Positions 37,612 through 46,101 of a stretch of 64,000 bases of DNA are shown here, piece after piece. The notes beneath the pieces were generated by a model. The model was not told the DNA's origin and ran no database searches. It worked only from the letters and a program-made list of their open reading frames with translations. The stretch comes from an uncultured Desulfuromonadales bacterium. Lineage in GTDB: Bacteria > Desulfobacterota > Desulfuromonadia > Geobacterales > Pseudopelobacteraceae. The stretch covers positions 62,001 through 126,000 of the forward strand of contig CAIPTY010000068.1 of the NCBI GenBank assembly GCA_903868145.1, in the 5' to 3' direction. The position numbers and the translations under genes are program-made. The first letter of the stretch is position 1, and every line of letters begins with the position of its first letter.

Positions 37612-39336
37612 ATGTCGTCAAAATTTCCCCCAAAAAAATGGGATGTGCCTCAGGCACCCGTTGGTGTGGTGCCGCAGCAGACACTATTGTATGGGTCGCT
37701 GCTGCCTACTGTTGCGCAAATCGTCGCAGCACGCGGATACGATACGCCGGAGGCGGTTGCCTCGTTTCTGTCGCCGTCGTTAAGATCCATGATTGATCCT
37801 TTCCTGCTGCGTGGTATGGCGCAGGCTGTTGAACGCCTGGTGTCAGCACGTCGCGCACAGGAATCAATCTGCATCTATGGCGATTATGATGTCGACGGCA
37901 TTACCGGCACAGCCCTGTTGGTCTCGTTTCTCAGGGCGATCGGCTGCCGATGCAGTTATTTCATTCCCAATCGTTTTGATGACGGTTATGGTCTTAATTC
38001 GGATGCTATCGAACGGATCATCACCAGCGGGGCAGACCTGATAATATCGGTGGATTGCGGCATTACCGCACGCAGAGAAGCCGAGCTGTGCCGTCAGCGC
38101 GGTGTCGATCTTATCATCGTGGATCACCATTCTCCCCACGGCGACATTCCTGACGCCTGCGCGGTACTTAACCCGCTTCAGCCCGGCTGCGCTTATCCGT
38201 TCAAATCCCTCGCGGGAGTCGGCGTTGCCTTCAATCTCCTGATCGCCCTGCGGGCGCGGCTGCGCGAACTGGGCGAGCTGGATGAAGGCACAATGCCTGA
38301 TCTGCGCAATTGGCTCGATCTGGTGGCTCTGGGCACCATAGCGGATGTTGTCCCTTTGACCGGTCAGAATCGCATCTACGTGTTTCACGGTCTCAAACGA
38401 CTTTCCGAATCATCAAGACCTGGAGTGACGGCGCTTAAAACAGTTGCCGGTATATCGGGAGCTGTTACCTGCGGTCAGGTGGGATTCCGCCTTGCTCCGC
38501 GTCTGAATGCCGCCGGGCGTATGGAAAGCGCAGTACCGGGAGTCGATCTGCTGCTGGGTCTTGAAGCCCAGGAAACACAATGCATTGCGGAGGAGCTGGA
38601 CGCAGCCAATGCTGAGCGGCAGCAGGTTGAACATCGCATTTTTACCGAGGCGTCGGGTATGGTCGAATCCAGCGGCCTGTATCCTGATTGTCGTAGTATC
38701 GTTCTGGCTTCGCCGGATTGGCATCAGGGGGTGATCGGCATAGTTGCTTCACGGTTGGTTGAACGGTACCATCGCCCCACAATTTTGATTGCCCTGGGTG
38801 AAGATGGATCAGGAAAAGGCTCTGGACGCAGTATTCCCGGCTTTCATCTGCTGGATGCCCTGACTGACTGTTCCGGGCATCTTGAACGCTTTGGCGGGCA
38901 TCGGTACGCCGCTGGCCTCGCTCTGAAATCAGATTACGTCGATACATTTGCGAAAGCCTTTGAGTCAGCAGCTTCCCGTCTCCTTGAAGAGTATGACCTT
39001 GCGCCTCGATTGAATATCGATGCGGAGATTCAGCCCGGTGATCTGTCCCGGGAGCTTGCACTGCAACTGAAAATTCTCGAACCCTTTGGTGCGGGAAACC
39101 CGGAACCGGTATTGCTGATGCGCGAGGTGGGTGTTATTGAGCGACGTCTGGTTGGAGATGGCCACATAAGGCTGAGATTCAAAAAGGAAGGTCACACATT
39201 TATCGGCATTGCCTTCAGAATGGCTGATCGGCACGTGCCAGACCTCATAGATATTGCTTTTTATCCTGAAATGAATGAGTGGAACGGCCGTTCAAACCTG
39301 CAGCTGAGAATCAGGGATCTGCGTCCGGCGGAGTGA
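37612..39336 (+). CDS. recJ: Single-stranded-DNA-specific exonuclease RecJ
   Basis: 5'-3' exonuclease for recombination and mismatch repair. The 574-residue product has the DHH-family metal motifs YGDYDVDGITG (about 84-94), ISVDCGIT and VDHHSPHGD, then the DHHA1 part with GSGRSIPGFHLLDAL and GGHRYAAGL, and a C-terminal OB-like domain. The N-terminal KKWDVP is the usual family opening, which supports ATG at 37612 although it has a poor ribosome site and sits just after a terminator. Confidence 0.96.
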   Translation: MSSKFPPKKWDVPQAPVGVVPQQTLLYGSLLPTVAQIVAARGYDTPEAVASFLSPSLRSMIDPFLLRGMAQAVERLVSARRAQESICIYGDYDVDGITGTALLVSFLRAIGCRCSYFIPNRFDDGYGLNSDAIERIITSGADLIISVDCGITARREAELCRQRGVDLIIVDHHSPHGDIPDACAVLNPLQPGCAYPFKSLAGVGVAFNLLIALRARLRELGELDEGTMPDLRNWLDLVALGTIADVVPLTGQNRIYVFHGLKRLSESSRPGVTALKTVAGISGAVTCGQVGFRLAPRLNAAGRMESAVPGVDLLLGLEAQETQCIAEELDAANAERQQVEHRIFTEASGMVESSGLYPDCRSIVLASPDWHQGVIGIVASRLVERYHRPTILIALGEDGSGKGSGRSIPGFHLLDALTDCSGHLERFGGHRYAAGLALKSDYVDTFAKAFESAASRLLEEYDLAPRLNIDAEIQPGDLSRELALQLKILEPFGAGNPEPVLLMREVGVIERRLVGDGHIRLRFKKEGHTFIGIAFRMADRHVPDLIDIAFYPEMNEWNGRSNLQLRIRDLRPAE

Positions 39337-39338
39337 TT

Positions 39339-40238
39339 ATGCAGCGAAATGAGAGATTCGACCGTGCCGACCGGATCATCAAGATCGGTTTCTGGATCAA
39401 TGCCGTATTGATGGTTGTCAAGATGGCGGCAGGTTATTGGGGGCATTCAGACGCTGTCTTCGCCGACGGTATCGAAAGCGCCTGCGATTTCGTTGCGATC
39501 TTCTCCACGATGGTTGCACTTAAACTGGGGCGCAAGCCGTTCGACGAACAGCACCCCTACGGTCATGGACGGGCAGAGAGCCTGTCCGCGCTGATGGTTT
39601 CTTTCGTGATTCTCGCCACCGGCTGCTGGATTCTGCATGATTCCATCTACTCTATTATCAATCGCAATTTCCAGACGCCCAGTCTGCTTGCCGTTGCGGC
39701 AGCATTTATGACGATACTCATCAAAGAATGGCTCTACCGCTTCACCCAGAAGACCGGTGCAAGTCTTGCGAGCCCCTCACTGCTGGCCATCGCCAAGGAT
39801 CACCGCAAGGATGCCATCACCTCCATCTCGACCCTGGTCGGTGTCGCGGGAGCCTTCTTCGGGTTCGGCATCATGGATCCCCTTGCCGCCGCCCTTACTT
39901 CGTTCTTCATCCTGCACATCGGCTACCAGACTTTCAGGGATGCGGCTCATGACCTGATGGACGGCAGCGCTCCTCCTGATTTTGTTGTCGAGGTGACCCG
40001 TCTGGCGGAGAGCGTTGAGCGTGTCGAGCATGTCCACGATATTCGCGCCCGCCGCTCCGGTCAGTACATGATCATCGACCTCAAGCTGGAAATGGATCCA
40101 TCCATGACGGTAAAAGAGTCACACGATATTGCCGAAATGGTCAAACGGCTTATTTTCGACGGGTTTCCCAACGTTGGCGACGTCATGATCCACGTTAACC
40201 CCCATGAAGAGGAACATGAGGATTTAATTAGGCTGTGA
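39339..40238 (+). CDS. Cation diffusion facilitator transporter
   Basis: Inner-membrane exporter of divalent metals (zinc, iron, manganese or cobalt) driven by protons; 299 residues. Six membrane helices (about 15-205) contain the metal site DGIESACDF in helix 2 and KDHRKDAITS in helix 5, followed by a cytoplasmic domain (about 210-295) with a histidine/glutamate-rich end HVNPHEEEHED. ATG at 39339 starts 2 nt after recJ. An earlier frame start at 39279 lies inside recJ and is not used. Exact metal cannot be called. Confidence 0.92.
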   Translation: MQRNERFDRADRIIKIGFWINAVLMVVKMAAGYWGHSDAVFADGIESACDFVAIFSTMVALKLGRKPFDEQHPYGHGRAESLSALMVSFVILATGCWILHDSIYSIINRNFQTPSLLAVAAAFMTILIKEWLYRFTQKTGASLASPSLLAIAKDHRKDAITSISTLVGVAGAFFGFGIMDPLAAALTSFFILHIGYQTFRDAAHDLMDGSAPPDFVVEVTRLAESVERVEHVHDIRARRSGQYMIIDLKLEMDPSMTVKESHDIAEMVKRLIFDGFPNVGDVMIHVNPHEEEHEDLIRL

Positions 40239-40246
40239 TTGGTTTC

Positions 40247-40274
40247 TTGTGAATTTAGAAATACTCTTTATCAT
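40247..40274 (+). promoter_or_regulatory. Possible sigma-70 promoter of the defence-like island
   Basis: TTGTGA (4 of 6) and TATCAT (5 of 6) with a 16-nt spacer, in the short gap between the CDF transporter and the SNF2 helicase. Confidence 0.3.
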
Positions 40275-40324
40275 TCAGGAAGGCTTCTTATTTTTCCATG
40301 ACTGCCAGGAGACACCCATTCACC

Positions 40325-43300
40325 ATGCGGCTCACCGACTACCACGCAAAATACTACGCCCACGAGCTGACCAAACGCTGTTCATCCGACAGCATTGAAA
40401 AACTGGCTGCTTCTCTTGCTGATGCCCAGGTTGATCTCAACCCCCATCAAGTCGATGCCGCCCTGTTTGCGTTCCGGTCACCTCTTTCCCGTGGGGCGAT
40501 CCTGGCTGATGAAGTTGGTTTAGGTAAGACCATTGAAGCAGGTATCGTACTTTCCCAGATATGGGCTGAACGGAAACGCAAGATCCTCATCATTGTTCCT
40601 TCCAGTTTGCGGAAGCAGTGGAGCCAAGAGTTATCAGAGAAATTCTTTCTCCCTTCTACCATCCTTGAATCCAAGTCATTCAATCAGGAAGTCAAGCAAG
40701 GCAATCGCAACCCATTTGAGCAAAGCGAAATTATTATCACTTCCTACCAGTTTGCCCGAAACAAGGGGGATCAGGTCAGAACCGTTCAATGGGATTTGGT
40801 TGTTATAGACGAGGCCCACCGGCTCCGTAATGTGTATAAGACCTCCAACAAGATAGCCCGTGCCATCAAGGATGTTCTGGCTCACGCACCCAAGCTGTTG
40901 CTGACTGCAACACCATTGCAGAATTCCCTTATGGAGCTGTACGGGCTTGTCAGCTTCATTGATGATTACATCTTCGGCGACATCAAAAGTTACAAGAACC
41001 AGTTTGCCCGACTGACCAGTGAGATCAACTTTGACGACCTGAAAGCCCGTATTGCGCCTATCTGCAAGCGTACCTTGCGGCGACAGGTGCTGGAGTACAT
41101 CAAGTACACCAACCGGATACCTATCACCCAGGAATTCATCCCTACCAAAGACGAAACAGTTTTGTATGATCTGGTGTCAGAGTATCTGCGCCGGGATAAC
41201 CTTCAGGCATTACCCGCCAGTCAGCGTTCGCTGATGACTCTTGTGTTGCGGAAGCTGTTAGCCTCTTCCACGTTCGCCATCGCCGGTGCTTTGGATTCGA
41301 TAGTTCTACGACTGAAGGCAAAGCTGAAGAATGCCATCCCCACTTTGTCATCCCCGAACCTCTCCGCTATGTCATCCCCGAATGCCTCTATCGGGGATCC
41401 AGGTTTTAAGGTGCCGAAAAACGATGGATTCCCGATTACAGCCTCGGGAATGACTGAAATACCGGTAGAGGATGAACTTGCTGATGATTTTGAAACTCTG
41501 GACGAGATCAAGGATGAGTGGGAAGAGGACGAGTACGAAGAGCGGTTGACCAAAGAGGATCTTGATACGATCCAGCTTGAGATTATTGACCTGGAGGCTT
41601 TCAGGGATCTTGCCGTTTCCATCACGGAGAATGCCAAAGGTAGGTCATTGATACAGGCACTGAAGGCCGGATTCAGCAAGGCCGAAGCATTGGGTGCCAA
41701 CAAAAAAGCCATAATCTTCACCGAATCCCGCAGGACGCAGAACTATCTTGTCAAGGTACTTTCCGAAACCGAACATCAGGGAAAGATTGTCCTGTTCAAC
41801 GGTTCCAATACCGACGACCAATCCAAACAGATTTATCAGCAATGGTATGCACGGTATCAAGGGAGCGACCGTATCTCCGGTTCAAAATCTGCTGATATGC
41901 GTTCTGCCCTGGTGGACTACTTCAAAGATGAAGCCCATATCATGATTGCTACTGAAGCGGCGGCAGAAGGCATCAACCTTCAATTCTGCTCTTTGGTGGT
42001 TAATTACGATCTTCCCTGGAATCCACAGCGGATTGAACAGCGCATCGGACGTTGCCACCGCTACGGTCAGAAGCATGATGTTGTAGTGGTCAATTTCCTT
42101 AACAAGAACAATGCCGCCGATCAACGGGTCTATGAACTGCTGGCCGAGAAGTTTGCCCTGTTTGATGGGGTATTCGGTGCCAGTGATGAGGTGCTGGGTA
42201 GCATCGAATCCGGTGTTGATTTTGAGAAACGTATTGTCAGGATTTATCAGGAGTGCCGCTCATCGGAACAGATACAGGCATCATTTGATGAGTTGCAGCG
42301 GGAGCTGGAAACCGAGATTGACGAGAGCATGAAGCTCACCCGTAAGAAACTTCTGGAGAACTTCGATGAAGAGGTACACGAGAAGCTGCGGGTCAACCTG
42401 AAGGAAAGTACCGAGTACCTGAACAGATACGAAAACTGGCTCTGGGAGCTTGCCAAGTATGCCCTTCACCGCCATGCTGATTTTCTTGATGGAGAGATGG
42501 CGTTCTGCCTGAAACATGTTCCTGTAGGGGCGAAGCGGGGTTCATCTGCTTCGCCCGCCTCTGCTCTTTGTGGCGATAAGGGCGAGATCAAGACAGGGGG
42601 CGAGCCGTTGGCATCGCCCCTACAGAATGTACCGCTCGGCCTGTATAAAATGGGGAGGCATGTCGAAGAGGGTCACGTATTCAGAATTGGTCATCCACTG
42701 GCGCAGCATATCCTGACCGACGCTACCAGTAAGAAATTACCTGAATCAGAAATAGCCTTCGATTATTCCGGCCATCCATTGAAGATTTCCATTCTGGAGC
42801 CGTTAGTCGGTATATCAGGCTATCTGTCGCTTTCCAGGTTGTCGGTTGAGTCATTCGAGGAAGAGGATCATCTTATCTTTTCCGCTGTCACTGATACCGG
42901 AACCGTCCTTGATGATGAACAGGCACAGCGACTGTTTTCGTTGCCGGGGACATGTAGGGGCGACCGGCCGGTCGCCCCTACGGTACGCGACCAGCTCAAA
43001 CAGATATTTGTATCAGGGCAAAGCCGGATTATTGAGGAGATTAGTGCCAGAAATTCTGTTTTCTTCGATGATGAGATGGATAAGCTGGAGAAGTGGGCCG
43101 ATGACTTGAAGAGTGGCCTGGAGTATGAGTTGAAGGAGCTGGATCGGGAGATCAAGTACCTGAAGACTGAATCAAAGAAGATACTCAAGCTTGAAGAGAA
43201 GCTGAAGGCTCAGAAGGAGATCAAAGAGCTGGAGAAGAAGCGCAACACCAAACGCCGCACCATGTTTGAAGCCCAGGATGAGATAGACAGCCGGAAAGAA

Positions 43301-43384
43301 GGGTTGATTGAATCGGTAGAGGTACGTTTGAAGCAACTTGTCAGTAAGAGTGAGTTATTCTCAATTCGTTGGCGAGTGGTGTAA
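40325..43384 (+). CDS. SNF2-family helicase of a defence-like island, with in-frame repeat insertions
   Basis: Large SNF2/RapA-like ATPase of about 1019 residues. Helicase motifs: DEVGLGKTIEA (I), DEAHRLRN (II), LTATPLQNS (III) and QRIGRCHRYGQ (VI). The last 150 residues form a long charged coiled coil (LKELDREIKYLKTESKKI and following). No nuclease motif is seen. It is followed by a BRO-N protein and a type III R-M pair, a setting resembling other defence systems that pair an SNF2 helicase with a methylase, such as DrmD in DISARM, but drmA, drmB and drmC are missing. Three palindromic elements lie in frame at 41371-41454, 42523-42624 and around 42954-42981, inserting low-complexity segments between conserved regions. 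ATG at 40298 is an alternative start. Confidence 0.9.
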   Translation: MRLTDYHAKYYAHELTKRCSSDSIEKLAASLADAQVDLNPHQVDAALFAFRSPLSRGAILADEVGLGKTIEAGIVLSQIWAERKRKILIIVPSSLRKQWSQELSEKFFLPSTILESKSFNQEVKQGNRNPFEQSEIIITSYQFARNKGDQVRTVQWDLVVIDEAHRLRNVYKTSNKIARAIKDVLAHAPKLLLTATPLQNSLMELYGLVSFIDDYIFGDIKSYKNQFARLTSEINFDDLKARIAPICKRTLRRQVLEYIKYTNRIPITQEFIPTKDETVLYDLVSEYLRRDNLQALPASQRSLMTLVLRKLLASSTFAIAGALDSIVLRLKAKLKNAIPTLSSPNLSAMSSPNASIGDPGFKVPKNDGFPITASGMTEIPVEDELADDFETLDEIKDEWEEDEYEERLTKEDLDTIQLEIIDLEAFRDLAVSITENAKGRSLIQALKAGFSKAEALGANKKAIIFTESRRTQNYLVKVLSETEHQGKIVLFNGSNTDDQSKQIYQQWYARYQGSDRISGSKSADMRSALVDYFKDEAHIMIATEAAAEGINLQFCSLVVNYDLPWNPQRIEQRIGRCHRYGQKHDVVVVNFLNKNNAADQRVYELLAEKFALFDGVFGASDEVLGSIESGVDFEKRIVRIYQECRSSEQIQASFDELQRELETEIDESMKLTRKKLLENFDEEVHEKLRVNLKESTEYLNRYENWLWELAKYALHRHADFLDGEMAFCLKHVPVGAKRGSSASPASALCGDKGEIKTGGEPLASPLQNVPLGLYKMGRHVEEGHVFRIGHPLAQHILTDATSKKLPESEIAFDYSGHPLKISILEPLVGISGYLSLSRLSVESFEEEDHLIFSAVTDTGTVLDDEQAQRLFSLPGTCRGDRPVAPTVRDQLKQIFVSGQSRIIEEISARNSVFFDDEMDKLEKWADDLKSGLEYELKELDREIKYLKTESKKILKLEEKLKAQKEIKELEKKRNTKRRTMFEAQDEIDSRKEGLIESVEVRLKQLVSKSELFSIRWRVV
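41347..41454 (+). repeat. Two-hairpin palindromic repeat inside the helicase gene
   Basis: The 84-nt core 41371-41454 begins GTCATCCCCGA and ends TCGGGAATGAC, an inverted pair with one mismatch. It contains two hairpins, TCCCCGA/TCGGGGA and TTCCCGA/TCGGGAA. The first 12 bases also occur just upstream at 41347-41358, as if an end had been duplicated. The core is 28 codons long and keeps the frame open. It resembles the REP/MITE-like elements common in proteobacterial intergenic regions. Confidence 0.85.
42523..42624 (+). repeat. GTAGGGGCGA-family palindromic element inside the helicase gene
   Basis: It begins TGTAGGGGCGA and ends TCGCCCCTACA; 102 nt, exactly 34 codons, open in frame. Its last 26 bases before the final A (42598-42623) are the exact reverse complement of 44329-44354 downstream, showing both belong to one family. 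Confidence 0.87.
42954..42981 (+). repeat. Perfect 28-bp palindrome of the GTAGGGGCGA family inside the helicase gene
   Basis: The half-site GTAGGGGCGACCGG is followed by its exact reverse complement. It encodes RGDRPVAPT in the helicase frame without a stop. It looks like a minimal copy made of two ends only. Confidence 0.87.
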
Positions 43385-43420
43385 GGAAGGGTACTCTGTA
43401 ACGGTTTTTGCAACCAACTT

Positions 43421-43437
43421 GGGGACAAATTGTCCCC
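43421..43437. promoter_or_regulatory. Perfect inverted repeat upstream of the BRO-N gene
   Basis: GGGGACAA, A, TTGTCCCC. It shares the core ACAA-N-TTGT with the second symmetric site 13 nt downstream, suggesting two related protein-binding sites in this 123-bp leader. Confidence 0.45.
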
Positions 43438-43444
43438 CCCTTGA

Positions 43445-43484
43445 ACTGTCGACAATTTGTCGATAGTCAGTAATACAAAATAAT
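43445..43484 (+). promoter_or_regulatory. Operator-like repeat overlapping a promoter of the BRO-N gene
   Basis: The imperfect palindrome at 43445-43467 has the core CGACAATTTGTCG (43450-43462). The -35-like TTGTCG (43457-43462) lies within it and AATAAT (43479-43484, five of six) follows after 16 nt. A bound protein would block the promoter. The same 13-nt core occurs again in the coding region at 43683-43695. Confidence 0.45.
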
Positions 43485-43507
43485 CGTACGGTTGAAGGGG
43501 GTTACTT

Positions 43508-44332
43508 ATGAGCAATATCAAGCTTTTTGAATCAAACCGGATTCGTTCTGCATGGGATGAGAAAGAGCAGAAATGGTTTTTTTCCGTGGTTGATGTTGTC
43601 AACGCATTAACTGACAGCCCCGATCCCAAGGATTATTGGTATAGAATCAAAAAGAGAGAGAAAATACAGGGTGTTGAGTTATCGACAATTTGTCGACAAC
43701 TGAAACTTGAAGCCTCCGATGGGAAAAAATACCAGACAGATTGCTCTCACACTGAAGGAATCCTTCGAATTATCCAATCCATACCTTCACCCAAAGCAGA
43801 ACCATTTAAGCAGTGGCTTGCGAGGGTCGGTTATGAGCGGCTGGAGGAGATCGAAAATCCCGAACTGTCTATGGAGCGGATGCAGTCTCTGTATGAGAAG
43901 AAAGGCTATCCGAAGGAGTGGATTGATAAACGAATGCGGGGAATTGCCGTTCGTCAGGACTTGACTGATGAATGGAAGAACCGGGGAGCCACCACCAGCC
44001 TTGAGTACGCTATACTGACCAATGAGATCATGCAGGGAGCTTTTGATCTGAAGGTGGACGATTACAAGCTGATCAAGGGGCTTGGCAGGGAGAACCTGCG
44101 GGACCACATGACCGATATTGAGTTGATTCTGACCATGCTGGGTGAGGCCACCACTGCCAAGCTCCATAGGGATCGTGACACCAAGGGGTTTAAACCGCTC
44201 AAGAAGGATGCCAAGGATGGCGGAGCTGTGGCAGGGAGAACTCGTAAAGATATTGAGAAGCAGGCAGGCAAGCCGATTGTGACCAGTGAAAACTTTAAAG
44301 AGCTGACTGGAAAGAAAAAGAAAATCACGTAG
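43508..44332 (+). CDS. BRO-N domain (DinD/antirepressor-like) protein
   Basis: Protein of 274 residues whose N-terminal part (about 1-110) is a BRO-N domain: IRSAWDEKEQKWFFSVVDVVNALTD, then YWYRIKKRE and the conserved IIQSIPSPKAEPFKQWLA. The rest matches chromosomal BRO/DinD-type proteins, including VGYERLEEIENPEL. BRO-N domains bind DNA and occur in phage antirepressors and damage-inducible proteins, so it may regulate this island. GAAGGGGG lies close to the ATG. Its stop codon TAG (44330-44332) is provided by the end of a palindromic element. Autoregulation through the CGACAATTTGTCG sites is an inference. Confidence 0.87.
   Translation: MSNIKLFESNRIRSAWDEKEQKWFFSVVDVVNALTDSPDPKDYWYRIKKREKIQGVELSTICRQLKLEASDGKKYQTDCSHTEGILRIIQSIPSPKAEPFKQWLARVGYERLEEIENPELSMERMQSLYEKKGYPKEWIDKRMRGIAVRQDLTDEWKNRGATTSLEYAILTNEIMQGAFDLKVDDYKLIKGLGRENLRDHMTDIELILTMLGEATTAKLHRDRDTKGFKPLKKDAKDGGAVAGRTRKDIEKQAGKPIVTSENFKELTGKKKKIT
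43683..43695. promoter_or_regulatory. Second copy of the CGACAATTTGTCG site inside the BRO-N gene
   Basis: The core is identical to the one at 43450-43462, and the flanks match it in inverted orientation (TATCGACAA and TCGACA on the outer sides). It encodes STICRQ. The protein sequence here is conserved in the family, so the match could come from coding constraint. Confidence 0.35.
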
Positions 44333-44405
44333 GGGCGATGCCAACGGCTCGCCCGCTTTTCGTCGATGCAATAAAACCAGGGCGACCCGTTGGGATCGCC
44401 CCTAC
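44329..44405 (+). repeat. GTAGGGGCGA-family hairpin element between the BRO-N gene and mod
   Basis: 77 nt with 26-nt arms (44329-44354 and 44380-44405) pairing with two mismatches around a 25-nt loop. The left end supplies the stop codon of the BRO-N gene; the right end lies 25 nt before mod. No T-run follows, so it would be a weak terminator, but it could attenuate or protect the mRNA. Confidence 0.88.
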
Positions 44406-44430
44406 AATGTATTGATTTTATGAGGAATAC

Positions 44431-46101
44431 ATGGCCAACACAAAACTCGAACTAACCTGGATCGGCAAGGATAAACAGCCGAAGCTGGAACCCAGGATTC
44501 TGATAGAAGACCCGGACAAGTCCTACGGTGACCGGAATACCGAGAATATGCTGATCTTCGGGGATAACCTGTTGGCGTTAAAGGCGTTGGAACAGGAATT
44601 TACCGGAAGGATCAAGTGCATTTTCATAGACCCACCCTACAACACCGGCAGTGCTTTTACTCATTATGATGACGGGTTGGAGCATTCGCTATGGTTGACC
44701 ATGATGCGGGATCGGTTGGAGATTCTGCGGCGACTGCTGGCGGATGATGGTTCGATATGGATCACGATTGATGACAATGAGGCGCATTACCTGAAAGTGA
44801 TGTGTGATGAGATTTTTGGGAGGGGGAATTTTGTAGCAAATGTTATCTGGCAAAAGCGAACTTCACCTGATATGCGTGCAACATTAGGAGCAGGCCATGA
44901 TCACATACTTGTTTTTTCAAAATGCATCGATTTATTCAAAAAAACGATTAACCCCATACCAAAATCTGAAGATCAAATAAAACAATATAAAAATCCAGAT
45001 AATGACCCAAGAGGGCCATGGGTTTCTTCAGACTTTACAGCACAAGGTTTCCGTCCTAATCAAATGTACAAAATCGTCACTCCTGGTGGATCAGAATTCA
45101 CACCGGCAGAAGGAAGGTGCTGGAAAAATATTGAATCTGTTTATTTACAGGCCGTATCTGAAGGAAGGATGTGGTTTGGCAAAGATGGTAAAGGGGTTCC
45201 AAGAAGAAAAACTTTTTTATCCGAGAGTGAAGGTAATACCGCATGGACATGGTGGCCAAATAGCGAGGTTGGACATACGCAAGAATCCAAAAAAGAAGTC
45301 ATTGCCCTCTTTGGCACAGCTAATGTTTTCGATACTCCTAAGCCTGAGCGATTGATCCATAGAATTCTCCAAATATCTACAAACCCCGGCGACCTTGTTC
45401 TAGACTCCTTCTCCGGTTCCGGCACTACCGGTGCAGTTGGCCACAAAATGGATCGGAAGTGGATTATGGTTGAGTTAGGCGACCATTGCCACACTCACAT
45501 TCAACCCCGTCTGCAAAAGGTTTGTGATGGCACTGACCAGGGCGGTATCTCCAAGGCGGTCAGCTGGCAGGGTGGCGGAGGCTTCAAGTATTACTATATG
45601 GCCCCCAGTCTGCTGAAAAAGGACCGTTACGACCAGTGGGTCATCAACGAACAATACAATCCAACTATGATGGCAGCTGCAATGGCGAAGCATGAGAGTT
45701 TTCACTATTGCCCGGATGAGGTCTATTACTGGAAGCAGGGACAATCATCGGAGAAGGATTTCATCTTTACCACTACGGCACATCTGACACCGGAACACCT
45801 GGACAGAATCCATGAAGAAATGCAACCGGACGATAGCCTGTTGATCTGCTGTAAATCCCATTTTGAAGGTGCTGATGGCAAATACAGTAACATTACGGTT
45901 AAGAAGATCCCTTCCATGCTACTCGGTAAGTGTGAATTTGACCGGGACGACTACAGCCTGAACATTGTTGATATGCCCCGTAATCCTGATGATCCCGAGT
46001 TTGTGCCAGCTGGCCCAGCTGTTGAAGACAAGAAAGATGAAAAGACTTCAAAAGCGGAAAAATCAGGACAGATGAATATCTTTGCTGGTACGGGGGAATA
46101 A
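44431..46101 (+). CDS. Type III restriction-modification system methyltransferase (Mod)
   Basis: N6-adenine methyltransferase of 556 residues that modifies and recognises DNA for the type III complex. It has the beta-class order: DPPYNTG (about 68-74, catalytic) before the SAM-binding DSFSGSGTTG (about 325-334). The section between, roughly 44820-45400, is the target-recognition region and is distinctly AT-rich: 44941-45000 has 16 G+C in 60, whereas 45601-45660 has 30 in 60. A specificity domain swap is likely. The last 40 residues are charged and low in complexity. res starts at the next base. Confidence 0.93.
   Translation: MANTKLELTWIGKDKQPKLEPRILIEDPDKSYGDRNTENMLIFGDNLLALKALEQEFTGRIKCIFIDPPYNTGSAFTHYDDGLEHSLWLTMMRDRLEILRRLLADDGSIWITIDDNEAHYLKVMCDEIFGRGNFVANVIWQKRTSPDMRATLGAGHDHILVFSKCIDLFKKTINPIPKSEDQIKQYKNPDNDPRGPWVSSDFTAQGFRPNQMYKIVTPGGSEFTPAEGRCWKNIESVYLQAVSEGRMWFGKDGKGVPRRKTFLSESEGNTAWTWWPNSEVGHTQESKKEVIALFGTANVFDTPKPERLIHRILQISTNPGDLVLDSFSGSGTTGAVGHKMDRKWIMVELGDHCHTHIQPRLQKVCDGTDQGGISKAVSWQGGGGFKYYYMAPSLLKKDRYDQWVINEQYNPTMMAAAMAKHESFHYCPDEVYYWKQGQSSEKDFIFTTTAHLTPEHLDRIHEEMQPDDSLLICCKSHFEGADGKYSNITVKKIPSMLLGKCEFDRDDYSLNIVDMPRNPDDPEFVPAGPAVEDKKDEKTSKAEKSGQMNIFAGTGE

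Noticed and set aside
42523-44405. CRISPR array
   Set aside because: The repeats are palindromic, differ in length and have no regular spacers; no cas genes are nearby.
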